Positions 26,503-34,857 of a stretch of 64,000 nucleotides of DNA are shown here, in pieces (the first letter of the stretch is position 1; the number at the start of each line of letters is the position of its first letter). The translations under genes and the position numbers were made by a program. Origin of the DNA: Bacteroidaceae bacterium (lineage in GTDB: Bacteria > Bacteroidota > Bacteroidia > Bacteroidales > Bacteroidaceae); NCBI GenBank assembly GCA_017649485.1, contig JAGCGS010000068.1, positions 1-64,000 on the forward strand. Direction: 5' to 3'. The notes under the pieces were generated by a model. It did not search any database, was not told the origin of the DNA, and saw only the letters and a list, made by a program, of their open reading frames with translations.

Positions 26503-27036
26503 ATGATAGCTATGCAAAGCGAAAGCAAAGTAATATTCGAGCGCAATAGTGTGGAGTTTGTGACAGTAGCAGCCCAATACTGCACCTTCTTAGAGGAGGC
26601 TCAGGGCATGGAACGTGAGGAGTTTGTGGATACTATACTGAAGATACTGCCCCTACTCTATGTCAAGGCTTTGCTATTGCCCGATTTGGAGGTGATTGAT
26701 GATGGCGAGGAACTGGAGACTTGTGTGACGGAAGAATCTTACGCCATGATGAATGCCCAGTTAGCAGATATCATGGGCAACAGGGATGATTACTTAGATG
26801 TTTTCGTGGAGGATATGAAGTATAGCGACCAACCTGTTACCCGCTATATCTCAGAAGGCTTGGCTGACATATATCAGGACATCAAGGACTTTATCTTTGT
26901 ATTTAAACAGGGTGTGAACCTCAACATGCACAATGCCTTGGCTACTTGTCAGGATAATTTCCGTCATTATTGGGGACAAAAGCTGGTGAATACTATGCGG
27001 GCATTGCATGAGGTGAGATTTATGGAAGAGAGATGA
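26503..27036 (+). CDS. DUF5063 domain protein
   Basis: 177 residues, acidic, all-helical by pattern, no signal peptide. It matches the Bacteroidota DUF5063 family (VEFVTVAAQYCTFLEEA at the start, ISEGLADIYQDIKDFI in the middle). Function unknown. It is invariably near RNase D-like and RlmI genes in Bacteroidales as far as I recall, and here its stop overlaps the next start (ATGA). Start is 26503 or 26512 (both ATG, in frame); the promoter at 26457-26488 rules out longer forms. Confidence 0.75.
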   Translation: MIAMQSESKVIFERNSVEFVTVAAQYCTFLEEAQGMEREEFVDTILKILPLLYVKALLLPDLEVIDDGEELETCVTEESYAMMNAQLADIMGNRDDYLDVFVEDMKYSDQPVTRYISEGLADIYQDIKDFIFVFKQGVNLNMHNALATCQDNFRHYWGQKLVNTMRALHEVRFMEER

Positions 27037-27671
27037 TTGTTATTAAAGACAAAATATCAAAGGAAGAGGTGAACGACATGCCCAAGGTGGTGTACCAAGG
27101 GAAGATATTCGTCGTGGACACACCAGAACAGGCCGACTTTGCCGTACGATACCTCAGACAGTTTGACCTGTTAGGCATCGACAGCGAGACACGTCCTGCA
27201 TTTAAGAAAGGTGAAGTCCACAAGGTGGCTTTGCTACAAATAGCCACTGACGAGCGCTGTTACCTGTTCCGTCTTAATAAATTTGGCATGACCTTGTCGC
27301 TTATCCAACTGATGGAGAACCCACACATCACCAAGGTGGGTCTCTCGCTGAAAGACGACTTTATGATGCTGCACCAGCGGGCAGCCTTTGAGCCTTGCGG
27401 GGTGATAGAGCTGCAATCGTATGCACATGAGTTTGGTATCAAGGACATGAGTTTGCAAAAGATTTACGCCAACCTCTTTGGGGGCAAGATATCGAAGTCG
27501 CAACGGCTAACCAACTGGGAGGCCGACGAGCTGACTATCCAACAACAGCAATATGCCTCTTTAGATGCTTGGGCATGCATCCAGATTTATCGCCGCTTAG
27601 AGGAGTTGCGTGAAAGTGGTGATTACGAGATACAAATTGTGGAAGAACCTATAGATGAACCTACTCAATAA
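27033..27671 (+). CDS. 3'-5' exonuclease, RNase D-like (DEDDy)
   Basis: 212 residues, a single DEDD exonuclease domain without the HRDC domain of full RNase D. Catalytic residues: GIDSETRP (Asp, Glu), SLKDDFMML (Asp) and QQYASLDAWA (Tyr...Asp of the DEDDy type). It likely trims 3' ends of RNA. Overlaps the DUF5063 gene by 4 nt (ATGA), so the two are translationally coupled, and rlmI follows 7 nt after its stop. Confidence 0.88.
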   Translation: MIVIKDKISKEEVNDMPKVVYQGKIFVVDTPEQADFAVRYLRQFDLLGIDSETRPAFKKGEVHKVALLQIATDERCYLFRLNKFGMTLSLIQLMENPHITKVGLSLKDDFMMLHQRAAFEPCGVIELQSYAHEFGIKDMSLQKIYANLFGGKISKSQRLTNWEADELTIQQQQYASLDAWACIQIYRRLEELRESGDYEIQIVEEPIDEPTQ

Positions 27672-27678
27672 ACCAAAT

Positions 27679-28863
27679 ATGTATAAAGTCTATCTCAAAT
27701 CAGGCAAGGAAGAATCGCTGAAGCGCTTTCATCCATGGGTATTCTCTGGTGCCATCAGTCGCGTGGAAGGCAAAGTGCAAGAAGGCGACTTGGTGGATAT
27801 CTTTACATCCCATAATGAATTTATCGCCAGGGGGCACTACCAGATTGGCAGTATCATGGTGCGTGTGCTGACGTTCGATGAACAGGAAGCCATCGACGCC
27901 TCTTTCTGGAAAAACCGTCTGCAAGAAGCTTACCTCAAGCGACAAGCCATCGGCATCGACTCCTTCCCAGGTAACAACACCTACCGATTGGTGCATGGCG
28001 AAGGCGACAATCTGCCAGGCTTGGTTATCGACATCTACAACCATACTGCCGTGATGCAGGCACACTCTGCCGGCATGCATTTCCAACGCATGGAGATTGC
28101 CAAGGCCCTGATGGAGGTGATGGAGAATCGTATAGACCATATATATTATAAGTCGGAAACCACCCTGCCTTATAAGGCGGATTTAGGACAAGAGAATGGT
28201 TTCCTGATTGGGGGAAGCAAAGACAATATCGCCACAGAGTATGGATTGATGTTCTACATCGACTGGCTGAAAGGCCAGAAGACGGGCTTCTTTGTGGATC
28301 AGCGAGAGAACCGTGCATTATTGGAAAAGTATTCCAAAGGCAGAAGCGTATTAAACATGTTCTGCTACACTGGCGGTTTCTCAGTTTATGCCATGCGTGG
28401 AGGTGCCCAGTTGGTGGATTCCGTGGATAGCTCAGCCAAAGCGATTGACTTGACAAAGAAGAATGTGGCACTGAACTTCCCAGATGATAACCGGCACCAT
28501 GCTTACGCTGAGGATGCCTTCAAGTTCCTCGATGACATGGAAAAGGACCGATACGACCTAATCATTCTCGACCCACCAGCTTTCGCCAAACATCGCGATG
28601 CCTTGCGTAATGCCTTGCAGGGCTACCGTCGCATCAACACGAAAGCATTTGAGAAGATCAGGCATGGAGGTATCCTGTTCACATTCTCCTGCTCACAGGC
28701 GGTGAATAAAGACCAATTCCGTACTTCTGTATTTACCTCAGCAGCTGCCTCTGGACGCAAAGTGAGCATCCTGCACCAGTTGACGCAACCTGCTGACCAC
28801 CCAGTAAACATTTACCATCCCGAGGGCGAATACCTCAAAGGATTGGTGCTTTATGTGGAATAA
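27679..28863 (+). CDS. rlmI: 23S rRNA m5C methyltransferase RlmI-like (class I SAM)
   Basis: 394 residues. N-terminal PUA domain (about 1-75; MYKVYLKSGKEESLKRFHPW), an EEHEE-like linker domain, and a Rossmann methyltransferase domain with LNMFCYTGGFSVYAMRGG (motif I), DLIILDPPAFAKHR (motif IV) and the cysteine of FTFSCSQAV (motif VI), as in RlmI/RlmK. It methylates a cytosine of 23S rRNA (C1962 in E. coli) or a near relative. An in-frame ATG at 27655 would overlap the RNase D gene; 27679 gives the usual N-terminus. Last gene of the operon. Confidence 0.9.
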   Translation: MYKVYLKSGKEESLKRFHPWVFSGAISRVEGKVQEGDLVDIFTSHNEFIARGHYQIGSIMVRVLTFDEQEAIDASFWKNRLQEAYLKRQAIGIDSFPGNNTYRLVHGEGDNLPGLVIDIYNHTAVMQAHSAGMHFQRMEIAKALMEVMENRIDHIYYKSETTLPYKADLGQENGFLIGGSKDNIATEYGLMFYIDWLKGQKTGFFVDQRENRALLEKYSKGRSVLNMFCYTGGFSVYAMRGGAQLVDSVDSSAKAIDLTKKNVALNFPDDNRHHAYAEDAFKFLDDMEKDRYDLIILDPPAFAKHRDALRNALQGYRRINTKAFEKIRHGGILFTFSCSQAVNKDQFRTSVFTSAAASGRKVSILHQLTQPADHPVNIYHPEGEYLKGLVLYVE

Positions 28864-28930
28864 ATGATTAAATAGTGTTAAATATTGCACTATTTAAGGC
28901 GAAAATCATGTTACATAACATAAAAACACG

Positions 28931-29012
28931 TATCTTTGCATTGTGTTTTTCATGGTATTAGATTTAAGGTTGACAAAGATTGGGTGTCTGTGATAGATAC
29001 CCTTCTTTTTTT
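28931..29012 (+). ncRNA. Candidate small RNA with own promoter and terminator
   Basis: A TATCTTTG -7 box (28931-28938) is followed by about 40 nt without an ORF, then GGGTGTCT (28982-28989) pairing with AGATACCC (28995-29002, one G-T pair) and a TTCTTTTTTTA tail. The predicted transcript of about 65-70 nt starts near 28944. The stretch TTAGATTTAAGGTTGACAAA looks like a box I recall from other Bacteroidales intergenic regions, which I cannot verify here. The -33 element is poor. Alternatively a leader/attenuator of the permease gene. Confidence 0.55.
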
Positions 29013-29048
29013 ATCCCCCCATTAACTTCGTTTTTCGATTAAAAGCAT

Positions 29049-29056
29049 TATCTTTG
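29049..29056 (+). promoter_or_regulatory. -7 box of the nucleoside permease operon
   Basis: TATCTTTG, 17 bp before the ATG at 29073. No clear TTTG at the -33 distance. Confidence 0.55.
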
Positions 29057-29072
29057 CAAAAAAAACAATACG

Positions 29073-30341
29073 ATGAATCTGAGAATACGACTTATCATTA
29101 TGAACTTCCTGCAGTTTGCCGTGTGGGGAGCTTATCTGACCTCTATGGGCAGTTATCTGGCCAGTGCAGGCCAAGGCGCTCATATTGGAGCATTCTATGC
29201 GATGCAAGGTATTACAAGTATCTTCATGCCAGCCTTGATAGGCATTGTGGCTGACCGATGGATACCAGCACAGAAGATGATGGGCATTTGTCACCTCATC
29301 TCCAGTACCTTTATGCTGGCTCTGGCTTATTATGCCTTCCAAACTGGCACACATGCCAACTTTGGTATCTTGATTGGTCTGTTTACCGTTGGCATCGGTT
29401 TCTATATGCCTTCGTTGTCATTGTCATACGCTGTAGCATATAATGCTTTGGAGAAAGAAGGCATGGACACCATCACAGCCTTCCCTCCTATTCGCATTTT
29501 CGGAACCATCGGCTTTATTTGCACCATGCTGTTAGTAGATGCTTTGGGCTACCAAACCACCTATATGCAGTTTGTTGTGTCTGGCGTATTAGGCATCCTC
29601 TTGGGTTTCTACTCCATGACTTTACCGGCATGCCCCATCAATACGAGTTCAGAGAAGAAGACATTGGTCGATGCTTTAGGTCTCAGGGCATTCAGCTTGT
29701 TCAAGGATCGCACCATGGCTACCTTCTTCATCTTCTCAATGCTCTTAGGTGTGGCACTGCAGCTGAGCAACAGCTATGCCAATCCGTTCATTACGAGTTT
29801 CCAAGACAATCCTGAGTTTGCCAACACCTTTGGCGCCAACCATGCCAACGCACTGATATCACTTTCTCAGTGTTCTGAAACCCTATGTATTTTGCTGATT
29901 CCTTATTTCCTGAAGCGATTAGGCATCAAGAAGGTGATGCTCATGGCTATGATGGCTTGGGTATTCCGCTTCGGCCTGTTTGGAGCCGGTAACCCTGGCG
30001 GAGGCGTATGGATGTTCATTCTCTCCATGATTGTATATGGTGTGGCGTTCGACTTCTTCAACGTGTCAGGCTCTTTGTTTGTGAACAAGGCCACCGACAC
30101 CAGTATGCGTAGCAGTGCACAAGGTCTGTTTATGCTGATGACCAACGGTATTGGTGCTACATTGGGAACTTTAGGCGCACAGAACATTGTGAATTATTAT
30201 ACGGAGAATGTGGATGGTAAGATGATAGGCGACTGGAGTAGTGCTTGGTATATCTTTGCTGCTTACTCGTTGGTTATCGCTATCTTGTTCGCTATCTTCT
30301 TCAAGTATGATTTCAAACCAGAAGGAAAGAAAACGGAGTAA
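29073..30341 (+). CDS. Nucleoside permease, MFS (NupG/XapB family)
   Basis: Twelve-segment inner-membrane carrier, 422 residues, of the nucleoside:H+ symporter family. Recognisable N-terminus RIRLIIMNFLQFAVWGAYLTSMGSYL (split here as read), the loop GIVADRWIPAQKMMG after segment 2, and the long hydrophilic loop around NTSSEKKTLVDALGLRAF in the middle. It takes up nucleosides by proton symport. It is followed 8 nt later by the bifunctional nuclease gene, and then rsmE, in one operon. Confidence 0.9.
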   Translation: MNLRIRLIIMNFLQFAVWGAYLTSMGSYLASAGQGAHIGAFYAMQGITSIFMPALIGIVADRWIPAQKMMGICHLISSTFMLALAYYAFQTGTHANFGILIGLFTVGIGFYMPSLSLSYAVAYNALEKEGMDTITAFPPIRIFGTIGFICTMLLVDALGYQTTYMQFVVSGVLGILLGFYSMTLPACPINTSSEKKTLVDALGLRAFSLFKDRTMATFFIFSMLLGVALQLSNSYANPFITSFQDNPEFANTFGANHANALISLSQCSETLCILLIPYFLKRLGIKKVMLMAMMAWVFRFGLFGAGNPGGGVWMFILSMIVYGVAFDFFNVSGSLFVNKATDTSMRSSAQGLFMLMTNGIGATLGTLGAQNIVNYYTENVDGKMIGDWSSAWYIFAAYSLVIAILFAIFFKYDFKPEGKKTE

Positions 30342-30349
30342 CCTGCCAA

Positions 30350-30937
30350 ATGAGAAAAAACGAGAAAATACAGTTACTGTTAGATGGTATCAACTCATCG
30401 GGTGCTGACCCCAACACCTGCAGAGTAACGTTGCATGCCATCGGTACTGACGATATCCTAAGCATCACCATCGGCGCTTTTGAGGGGCGTGCCATCTATA
30501 TGGGCGCAAAAGGCATCCAGCAAAACCGTCCCATGACACACGACTTGTTTTCTGCCGTCTTGGGAGCCATGTCTGTGAAGCTTTGGCGCATGGTGATTTA
30601 CAGGGTAGAGAACGGTGTGTTTTACTCGTATCTGTATTTCCAGAAAGACTTTAGCGTAATGCGTGTGGATGCCCGTACCAGCGACGCCTTGGCTTTGGCT
30701 GTTCGCATGAGTGCACCTATCTTCACTTATAAGGAGTTGTTGGAGAATGCGTTGATTGGCAAGGATTGCTTCATCAGGGTGGAAGACGACCTGAATGAGT
30801 TCAAAGACATTGAGGTAATAACACCTGGCATCGACTCACTAAAGAAAGAGCTTGACGAGGCTATTGCCAAGGAGAACTATGAGAAGGCAGCCAAGTTGAG
30901 AGACCAATTGAAAGAATTGGGATACGATAAGCCATAA
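30350..30937 (+). CDS. Bifunctional nuclease domain protein with UVR motif
   Basis: 195 residues. BFN domain (DUF151) about 15-140, with the SITIGAFEGRAIYMG and VDARTSDALALAVRMSAPIF hallmarks, then a C-terminal UvrB/UvrC motif (LKKELDEAIAKENYEKAAKLRDQL). DUF151 proteins have DNase/RNase activity in some reports; the UVR motif mediates protein contact. In Bacteroidota this fusion is common. It sits between a nucleoside permease and rsmE with gaps of 8 and 4 nt. Confidence 0.87.
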   Translation: MRKNEKIQLLLDGINSSGADPNTCRVTLHAIGTDDILSITIGAFEGRAIYMGAKGIQQNRPMTHDLFSAVLGAMSVKLWRMVIYRVENGVFYSYLYFQKDFSVMRVDARTSDALALAVRMSAPIFTYKELLENALIGKDCFIRVEDDLNEFKDIEVITPGIDSLKKELDEAIAKENYEKAAKLRDQLKELGYDKP

Positions 30938-30941
30938 AATC

Positions 30942-31643
30942 ATGCACGTTTTCTATACACCAGACATTGAACGTTCGCAGGAACTGCCTGAGGAAGAGGC
31001 TGCTCATGCCGTACGTGTGTTACGACTACAACCTGGCGACAAGGTAATGCTTACCGACGGCAAAGGTTGTTTCTATCAGGCAGAGATTAGCATAGCCGAC
31101 AAGAAACGATGTTTGGTGAATGTTTTGGAAAAGCAGCCACAAGCTCCTTTATGGAAGAACCACATCCACTTGGCTGTAGCACCTACGAAGAATATGGATC
31201 GCATGGAGTGGCTCGCCGAGAAAGCCACAGAGATAGGTCTGGATGAAATCACATTCCTCGATTGCCGCTACTCAGAGCGTAAGGTCATCAAGACAGAACG
31301 TATTGAGAAGATTCTGGTGTCAGCCATCAAGCAGTCGCTGAAAGCCAAACTCCCCCTCTTGCATGGTATGACAGATTTTAGCAAGTTTGTCAATCAGCCT
31401 TTTAGCGGACAGAAGTTCATTGCCCATTGCTACAAGAATGAACGCCAGGAGTTAAAAGACATACTCCATCCTGGTGAGGATGCAGTGGTGCTGATAGGTC
31501 CCGAAGGCGACTTCAGCGAGGAGGAAGTAAGTCTGGCTTTGTCAAAAGGTTTTGTTCCCATCAGCTTAGGACCCTCACGCCTGCGCACGGAAACAGCAGC
31601 ACTGGTTGCGACACACATCATCAACCTCGCTAATCAACTATAG
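30942..31643 (+). CDS. rsmE: 16S rRNA m3U1498 methyltransferase
   Basis: 233 residues. N-terminal PUA-like domain (1-70) and a SPOUT trefoil-knot domain with LAVAPTKNMDRMEWLAEKATEIG, VVLIGPEGDFSEEEV and the knot LGPSRLRTETAALVA. It methylates N3 of U1498 in 16S rRNA using S-adenosylmethionine. Last gene of the operon; its 3' end overlaps the 3' end of the convergent ccsA gene by 10 bp. Confidence 0.94.
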   Translation: MHVFYTPDIERSQELPEEEAAHAVRVLRLQPGDKVMLTDGKGCFYQAEISIADKKRCLVNVLEKQPQAPLWKNHIHLAVAPTKNMDRMEWLAEKATEIGLDEITFLDCRYSERKVIKTERIEKILVSAIKQSLKAKLPLLHGMTDFSKFVNQPFSGQKFIAHCYKNERQELKDILHPGEDAVVLIGPEGDFSEEEVSLALSKGFVPISLGPSRLRTETAALVATHIINLANQL

Positions 31644-32470
31644 GTGTGAACTGAAGCTCCTTGCGCAGAAGGCAAGAAATTGATGCCCCACCAACACATT
31701 TGCAGCAGCACGAAGGCTATGAGCAACATCCATAATGCCACCTTCACGTTGTGCTTAGGCATAAGGCGATAATGTATATATGCCAAGTAAGAAAACCAAG
31801 TAATGGCAGCCCAAGTCTCTTTGGGATCCCAAGCCCAATAATGTCCCCACGCCTCTTTAGCCCACAAGGCACCAAACAACATGCCGAAGGTCATGAAAGA
31901 CAAGCCAACATAAACGAGATTGTCGCAAATGTCCAGTTCAACCGATTGAAGATTGAAGATTGAAGATTGAAGATTAGTAGATTTAACTATTCTTCCATGT
32001 TCTATCTTCCACTGACTGAAGAAAAGCAGGTAGAAGGCCATTACAGTGGCAGCTCCCAGCAGGGCATAGGCAAACATATACACGATGACATGGGGAGCAA
32101 ACCAGGGACTTTGCAAGGCGGGCATCAGAGTTTTATTATGTATCTCCGGCTTAAACAGATTCACGCAGATAAACACCACTGCCATCATGGTTGAGAAACT
32201 CAATATCCACTTGTACTTCCAACGGCTATAGACGATGATACCAGCCAACGGTAGGAAGAAACTGTACCAAAGGCGTGTCTCCCCCATCGTTCTCAACGGA
32301 GGACGCTCCAACGACACCCACATGCCCATGATGAACAAGAAGAATACCAACAAGCCAGCCAAGGTAGTAACATACGCCACCTTCGTCTTGTCTTTCCAAG
32401 CTGCCCAAGCTCCTATCATCCATAACCCTACGGCCACAAGAGCGAACCATATGAAACTACTCCACGTCAT
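31634..32470 (-). CDS. ccsA: Cytochrome c biogenesis protein CcsA/ResC-like
   Basis: Inner-membrane haem-handling subunit of system II cytochrome c assembly, 278 residues, with about eight hydrophobic segments. The tryptophan-rich WWD-type motif EAWGHYWAWDPKETWA is visible near residue 215, with conserved His residues before and after. The start at 32470 is decided by the strong RBS AAAGGAGG seven bases upstream. It overlaps the resB stop by 4 nt (ATGA). Residues around KSTNLQSSIFNLQS are encoded by four copies of a 7-bp spacer-type repeat. Confidence 0.88.
   Translation of the reverse strand: MTWSSFIWFALVAVGLWMIGAWAAWKDKTKVAYVTTLAGLLVFFLFIMGMWVSLERPPLRTMGETRLWYSFFLPLAGIIVYSRWKYKWILSFSTMMAVVFICVNLFKPEIHNKTLMPALQSPWFAPHVIVYMFAYALLGAATVMAFYLLFFSQWKIEHGRIVKSTNLQSSIFNLQSVELDICDNLVYVGLSFMTFGMLFGALWAKEAWGHYWAWDPKETWAAITWFSYLAYIHYRLMPKHNVKVALWMLLIAFVLLQMCWWGINFLPSAQGASVHTYS
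31944..31971. repeat. GATTGAA x4 repeat inside ccsA
   Basis: Four perfect 7-bp units in the ccsA coding strand's complement, encoding part of SSIFNLQS in a cytoplasmic loop. The same unit type fills the intergenic spacer at 7750-7785. Confidence 0.75.
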
Positions 32471-33693
32471 TCTTTCCTCCTTTGAGCTGTAAATAGTAAC
32501 AACACAGCTCCTGCCAACATCAAATAAATACCCGCATACACATACGGCAACCAAGGGTCACGCACCAGCTCCAACACACTGATATCACTCCACTTGCCCC
32601 GAGCGGTATCATAGCTTAACTGATAAATCTTCCAACCGCCGATGCTATAGGGCTGGTTCACTAAAATATCAGCCTCCTCCTGTTTACCGCTTTCTGTCAT
32701 AATCTCCACTTTCGACAGATAACGCTGCGGTTCACGCTCAGCCATCATGATATATTGGTGTTGCGTCACCTTCAGTAATTGATAGGGATACAGAAAGCTG
32801 CCCGCAGTCACCCAGCCTTCTTCTGTCCTATCACCTTCTGGAGCAATAGCCTTCAGATGTATAGCCGTCACAGCACCAGACTCATGCCACTCCTCGTAAT
32901 AAGTGGAATCTCCTGCTGCCACAGGCTGTGCCTCATCTATCACCTCGTCCACCTCAATGTGCCAACCCTGCAGACTGCCTCCATCAAAGGAAGCATTTAT
33001 CAGCAGTGTTTCAGGGTTGCCTTCAGGCAACACCACTCCACTTACCTCATCATAACACATCAGTTTAGGAGGATATTCATCGATGGTAAAATCCTTTAGC
33101 TGCACAGCTATGTTCAACTCCTTCATCATGCCAGTAGTCATGTCAACCACTCGTTTTTCTGGAGTTTCCTTATTAACTACCATTTGTAGGCGTTGCATAT
33201 CCGCACTGCCCAAGGTAGCTGTTAATAAAGTAATAAGCAGACCTATATGACTAACCAGCGAAGGCATCTTTCTCCAATTGAATTGTGTCAGCTGTTTCAG
33301 GGTAACCTGCGAAAGAATGATAGCCACATAGACATAAAGTAGCACGAAAGGCCAGAATGAGAGCATACGGGTAATGCCAAGCCAATCGGCAGCCGGTTGT
33401 CCGTCAGGCACCTGACGAGTCAATCCCATTACGATGGTCAAAGCCGACACCAGTATCAATGCAGGTACAGCACATTTATAAGTAGCGAGAAAACGCACGG
33501 CATAGACCTTATTCCTCAGTACGAACATCGTCGATGCCATCAAGATGAAACACACCAGTACTATGATATTGACAGGCCAAGCTAATAGACCCCACTCCAC
33601 TGCACCCATACTGAATTGCAGCACCAAGCCAATGGCCATCAGTCCAATACCGATGGCAAAGCCTTCCTTCATACTCCACGGTTTATCCCACAT
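32467..33693 (-). CDS. Cytochrome c biogenesis protein ResB/Ccs1-like
   Basis: System II cytochrome c synthase partner, 408 residues. About five hydrophobic segments (four in residues 10-160, one at 380-400) around a large periplasmic domain (about 165-370), with KMPSLVSHIGLLITLLTATLG and GGWKIYQLSYD in the ResB pattern. The start at 33693 is fixed by a promoter whose -7 box overlaps the upstream TTG. ccsA is translationally coupled. In Bacteroides these genes usually follow nrfHA (nitrite reductase); no cytochrome c gene lies in this window. Confidence 0.85.
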   Translation of the reverse strand: MWDKPWSMKEGFAIGIGLMAIGLVLQFSMGAVEWGLLAWPVNIIVLVCFILMASTMFVLRNKVYAVRFLATYKCAVPALILVSALTIVMGLTRQVPDGQPAADWLGITRMLSFWPFVLLYVYVAIILSQVTLKQLTQFNWRKMPSLVSHIGLLITLLTATLGSADMQRLQMVVNKETPEKRVVDMTTGMMKELNIAVQLKDFTIDEYPPKLMCYDEVSGVVLPEGNPETLLINASFDGGSLQGWHIEVDEVIDEAQPVAAGDSTYYEEWHESGAVTAIHLKAIAPEGDRTEEGWVTAGSFLYPYQLLKVTQHQYIMMAEREPQRYLSKVEIMTESGKQEEADILVNQPYSIGGWKIYQLSYDTARGKWSDISVLELVRDPWLPYVYAGIYLMLAGAVLLLFTAQRRKE

Positions 33694-33720
33694 GCTTGTC
33701 TTTTTACCTGAATTCCTCGG

Positions 33721-33752
33721 CAAATATCCGAATTCTTATTGACATAAACAAA
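33721..33752 (-). promoter_or_regulatory. Promoter of resB-ccsA
   Basis: Minus strand TTTG-N20-GATATTTG (one mismatch in the -7 box), expected start near 33715. Confidence 0.6.
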
Positions 33753-33813
33753 TATGGTTGTTCAAAATACCTATAAATGGGTATAGGGTGCATGTAATAT
33801 CAAAATCTTTTTT

Positions 33814-33821
33814 TACCTTTG
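33814..33821 (+). promoter_or_regulatory. -7 box of the thioredoxin-like gene
   Basis: TACCTTTG, 17 bp before the ATG at 33839; no clear -33. It excludes the upstream in-frame ATG at 33758. Confidence 0.55.
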
Positions 33822-33838
33822 CAAAAAAAAGAGGAAAT

Positions 33839-34333
33839 ATGAAAAGATTGATTTTGATGGCAGTAATGGCCATGATGGTAGTACTGGCAAGTGCCCAGAC
33901 CACAAAGAAAGTTTACGACGAGGAGATTAATCCCAATGTCCTGATTGAGCAGGCAGTGACTAAGACTAAAGCCAATGGCAAGTTTGTCATGTGTCAAGTA
34001 GGTGGCAACTGGTGCCCTTGGTGCCTTAAGTTTGCTGCTTTCATCACTGCAGATAGTGAAATCAGTCAGCTTATTGCCGACAATTTCGAATACATCCATG
34101 TAAACTATGACCCTCGCAGGTCTGGTGGCGAGGAGAAGACACGCCAGGCAACCCAGATGCTGCAACGCCTCAGCAACCCCGAACGCTTTGGCTTCCCCGT
34201 GTTTGTGGTCCTGAACAGCGAGGGCAAGGTCATCCACATCCAAGACTCCAGCTTCTTGGAAGAAGGCGATGGCTATAACAAAGAAAAAGTAATGAGATTC
34301 TTTAAGAACTGGACTCCAGAAGTGGTGAAGTAA
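33839..34333 (+). CDS. Exported thioredoxin-like protein (WCPWC)
   Basis: 164 residues. Signal peptide MKRLILMAVMAMMVVLASAQ, then a thioredoxin fold with the redox motif GGNWCPWCLKF (three-residue-spaced cysteines CPWC, about residues 58-61) and the cis-Pro region FGFPVFVVLNSEGKV. Periplasmic disulfide exchange is likely. It lies divergently next to the cytochrome c biogenesis genes, where a thiol reductant for apocytochrome haem-binding cysteines is needed, so a link is plausible but inferred. Confidence 0.85.
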   Translation: MKRLILMAVMAMMVVLASAQTTKKVYDEEINPNVLIEQAVTKTKANGKFVMCQVGGNWCPWCLKFAAFITADSEISQLIADNFEYIHVNYDPRRSGGEEKTRQATQMLQRLSNPERFGFPVFVVLNSEGKVIHIQDSSFLEEGDGYNKEKVMRFFKNWTPEVVK

Positions 34334-34389
34334 AGCCTCCTACAAGATATACTATATTCTGTTTTGTGGTGACACAATAGTTACCACCA

Positions 34390-34476
34390 TTTGTCGAAAT
34401 ATCTCCTATCCCTCGTCGCAATATCTCCCGTAGGGGTATAGGAGATATTCCTTTCACTCATAGGAGATATTGCGAC
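34390..34476. repeat. Degenerate 22-bp repeat array, units in both orientations
   Basis: GTCGAAATATCTCC (34393) and GTCGCAATATCTCC (34415) are 22 bp apart; TAGGAGATAT recurs at 34439 and 34461, again 22 bp apart and in the opposite orientation. GGAGATATTGCGAC at 34463-34476 is the exact inverse of 34415-34428. A weaker copy, GGAGGCATT, lies two periods on at 34507. Confidence 0.65.
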
Positions 34477-34587
34477 AACCCATAGCAAAGCCTCCGACAA
34501 GTGATGGGAGGCATTCCTATGATTTATGCCCAAATACCCATAGCTTTAGCACTAACAAACCATAGGGTTACAACCTGCTAACCTATG

Positions 34588-34735
34588 CATTGGTAATAGC
34601 TATGCCCACCTATTACTAATAGCTCATGCCACCTATTAGTAATTGCTCAGCCGACATATTACTAATCTCTCTGCCCTCACATTAGTATATTGCAAGCCAT
34701 CAACATACTAATGTCTCGCCCCTCAGCATACTATG
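34588..34735. repeat. Degenerate 23-bp tandem repeat array
   Basis: Cores CATTGGTAAT, TATTACTAAT, TATTAGTAAT, TATTACTAAT, CATTAGTATA, CATACTAAT and CATACTATG end at 34597, 34620, 34643, 34666, 34689, 34712 and 34735: a strict 23-bp period over seven units. Spacers share a GCC. The core alternates between a word and its near-inverse. 23 is not a multiple of three and no ORF follows it. Confidence 0.7.
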
Positions 34736-34759
34736 TTGTAAAAAAACGATGCATTTATG

Positions 34760-34789
34760 CTTGCTATTGAAAAACATTTATTATTTTTG
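34760..34789 (+). promoter_or_regulatory. Promoter of the BspA-like gene
   Basis: CTTG (34760-34763), 18 bp, TATTTTTG (34782-34789). The start of transcription near 34795 gives a 255-nt leader, the longest in the window. Confidence 0.6.
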
Positions 34790-34857
34790 CAGTTGAAGGA
34801 GCTGTAGTTCCTTCACGACATAGTTGATTATTATAAGAAGCGTTATGCTTATCTTGT

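Noticed and set aside
34588-34735. Possible CRISPR array
   Set aside because: Units are 23 bp with a 10-bp diverged core in alternating orientation and no true spacers; no cas genes nearby.
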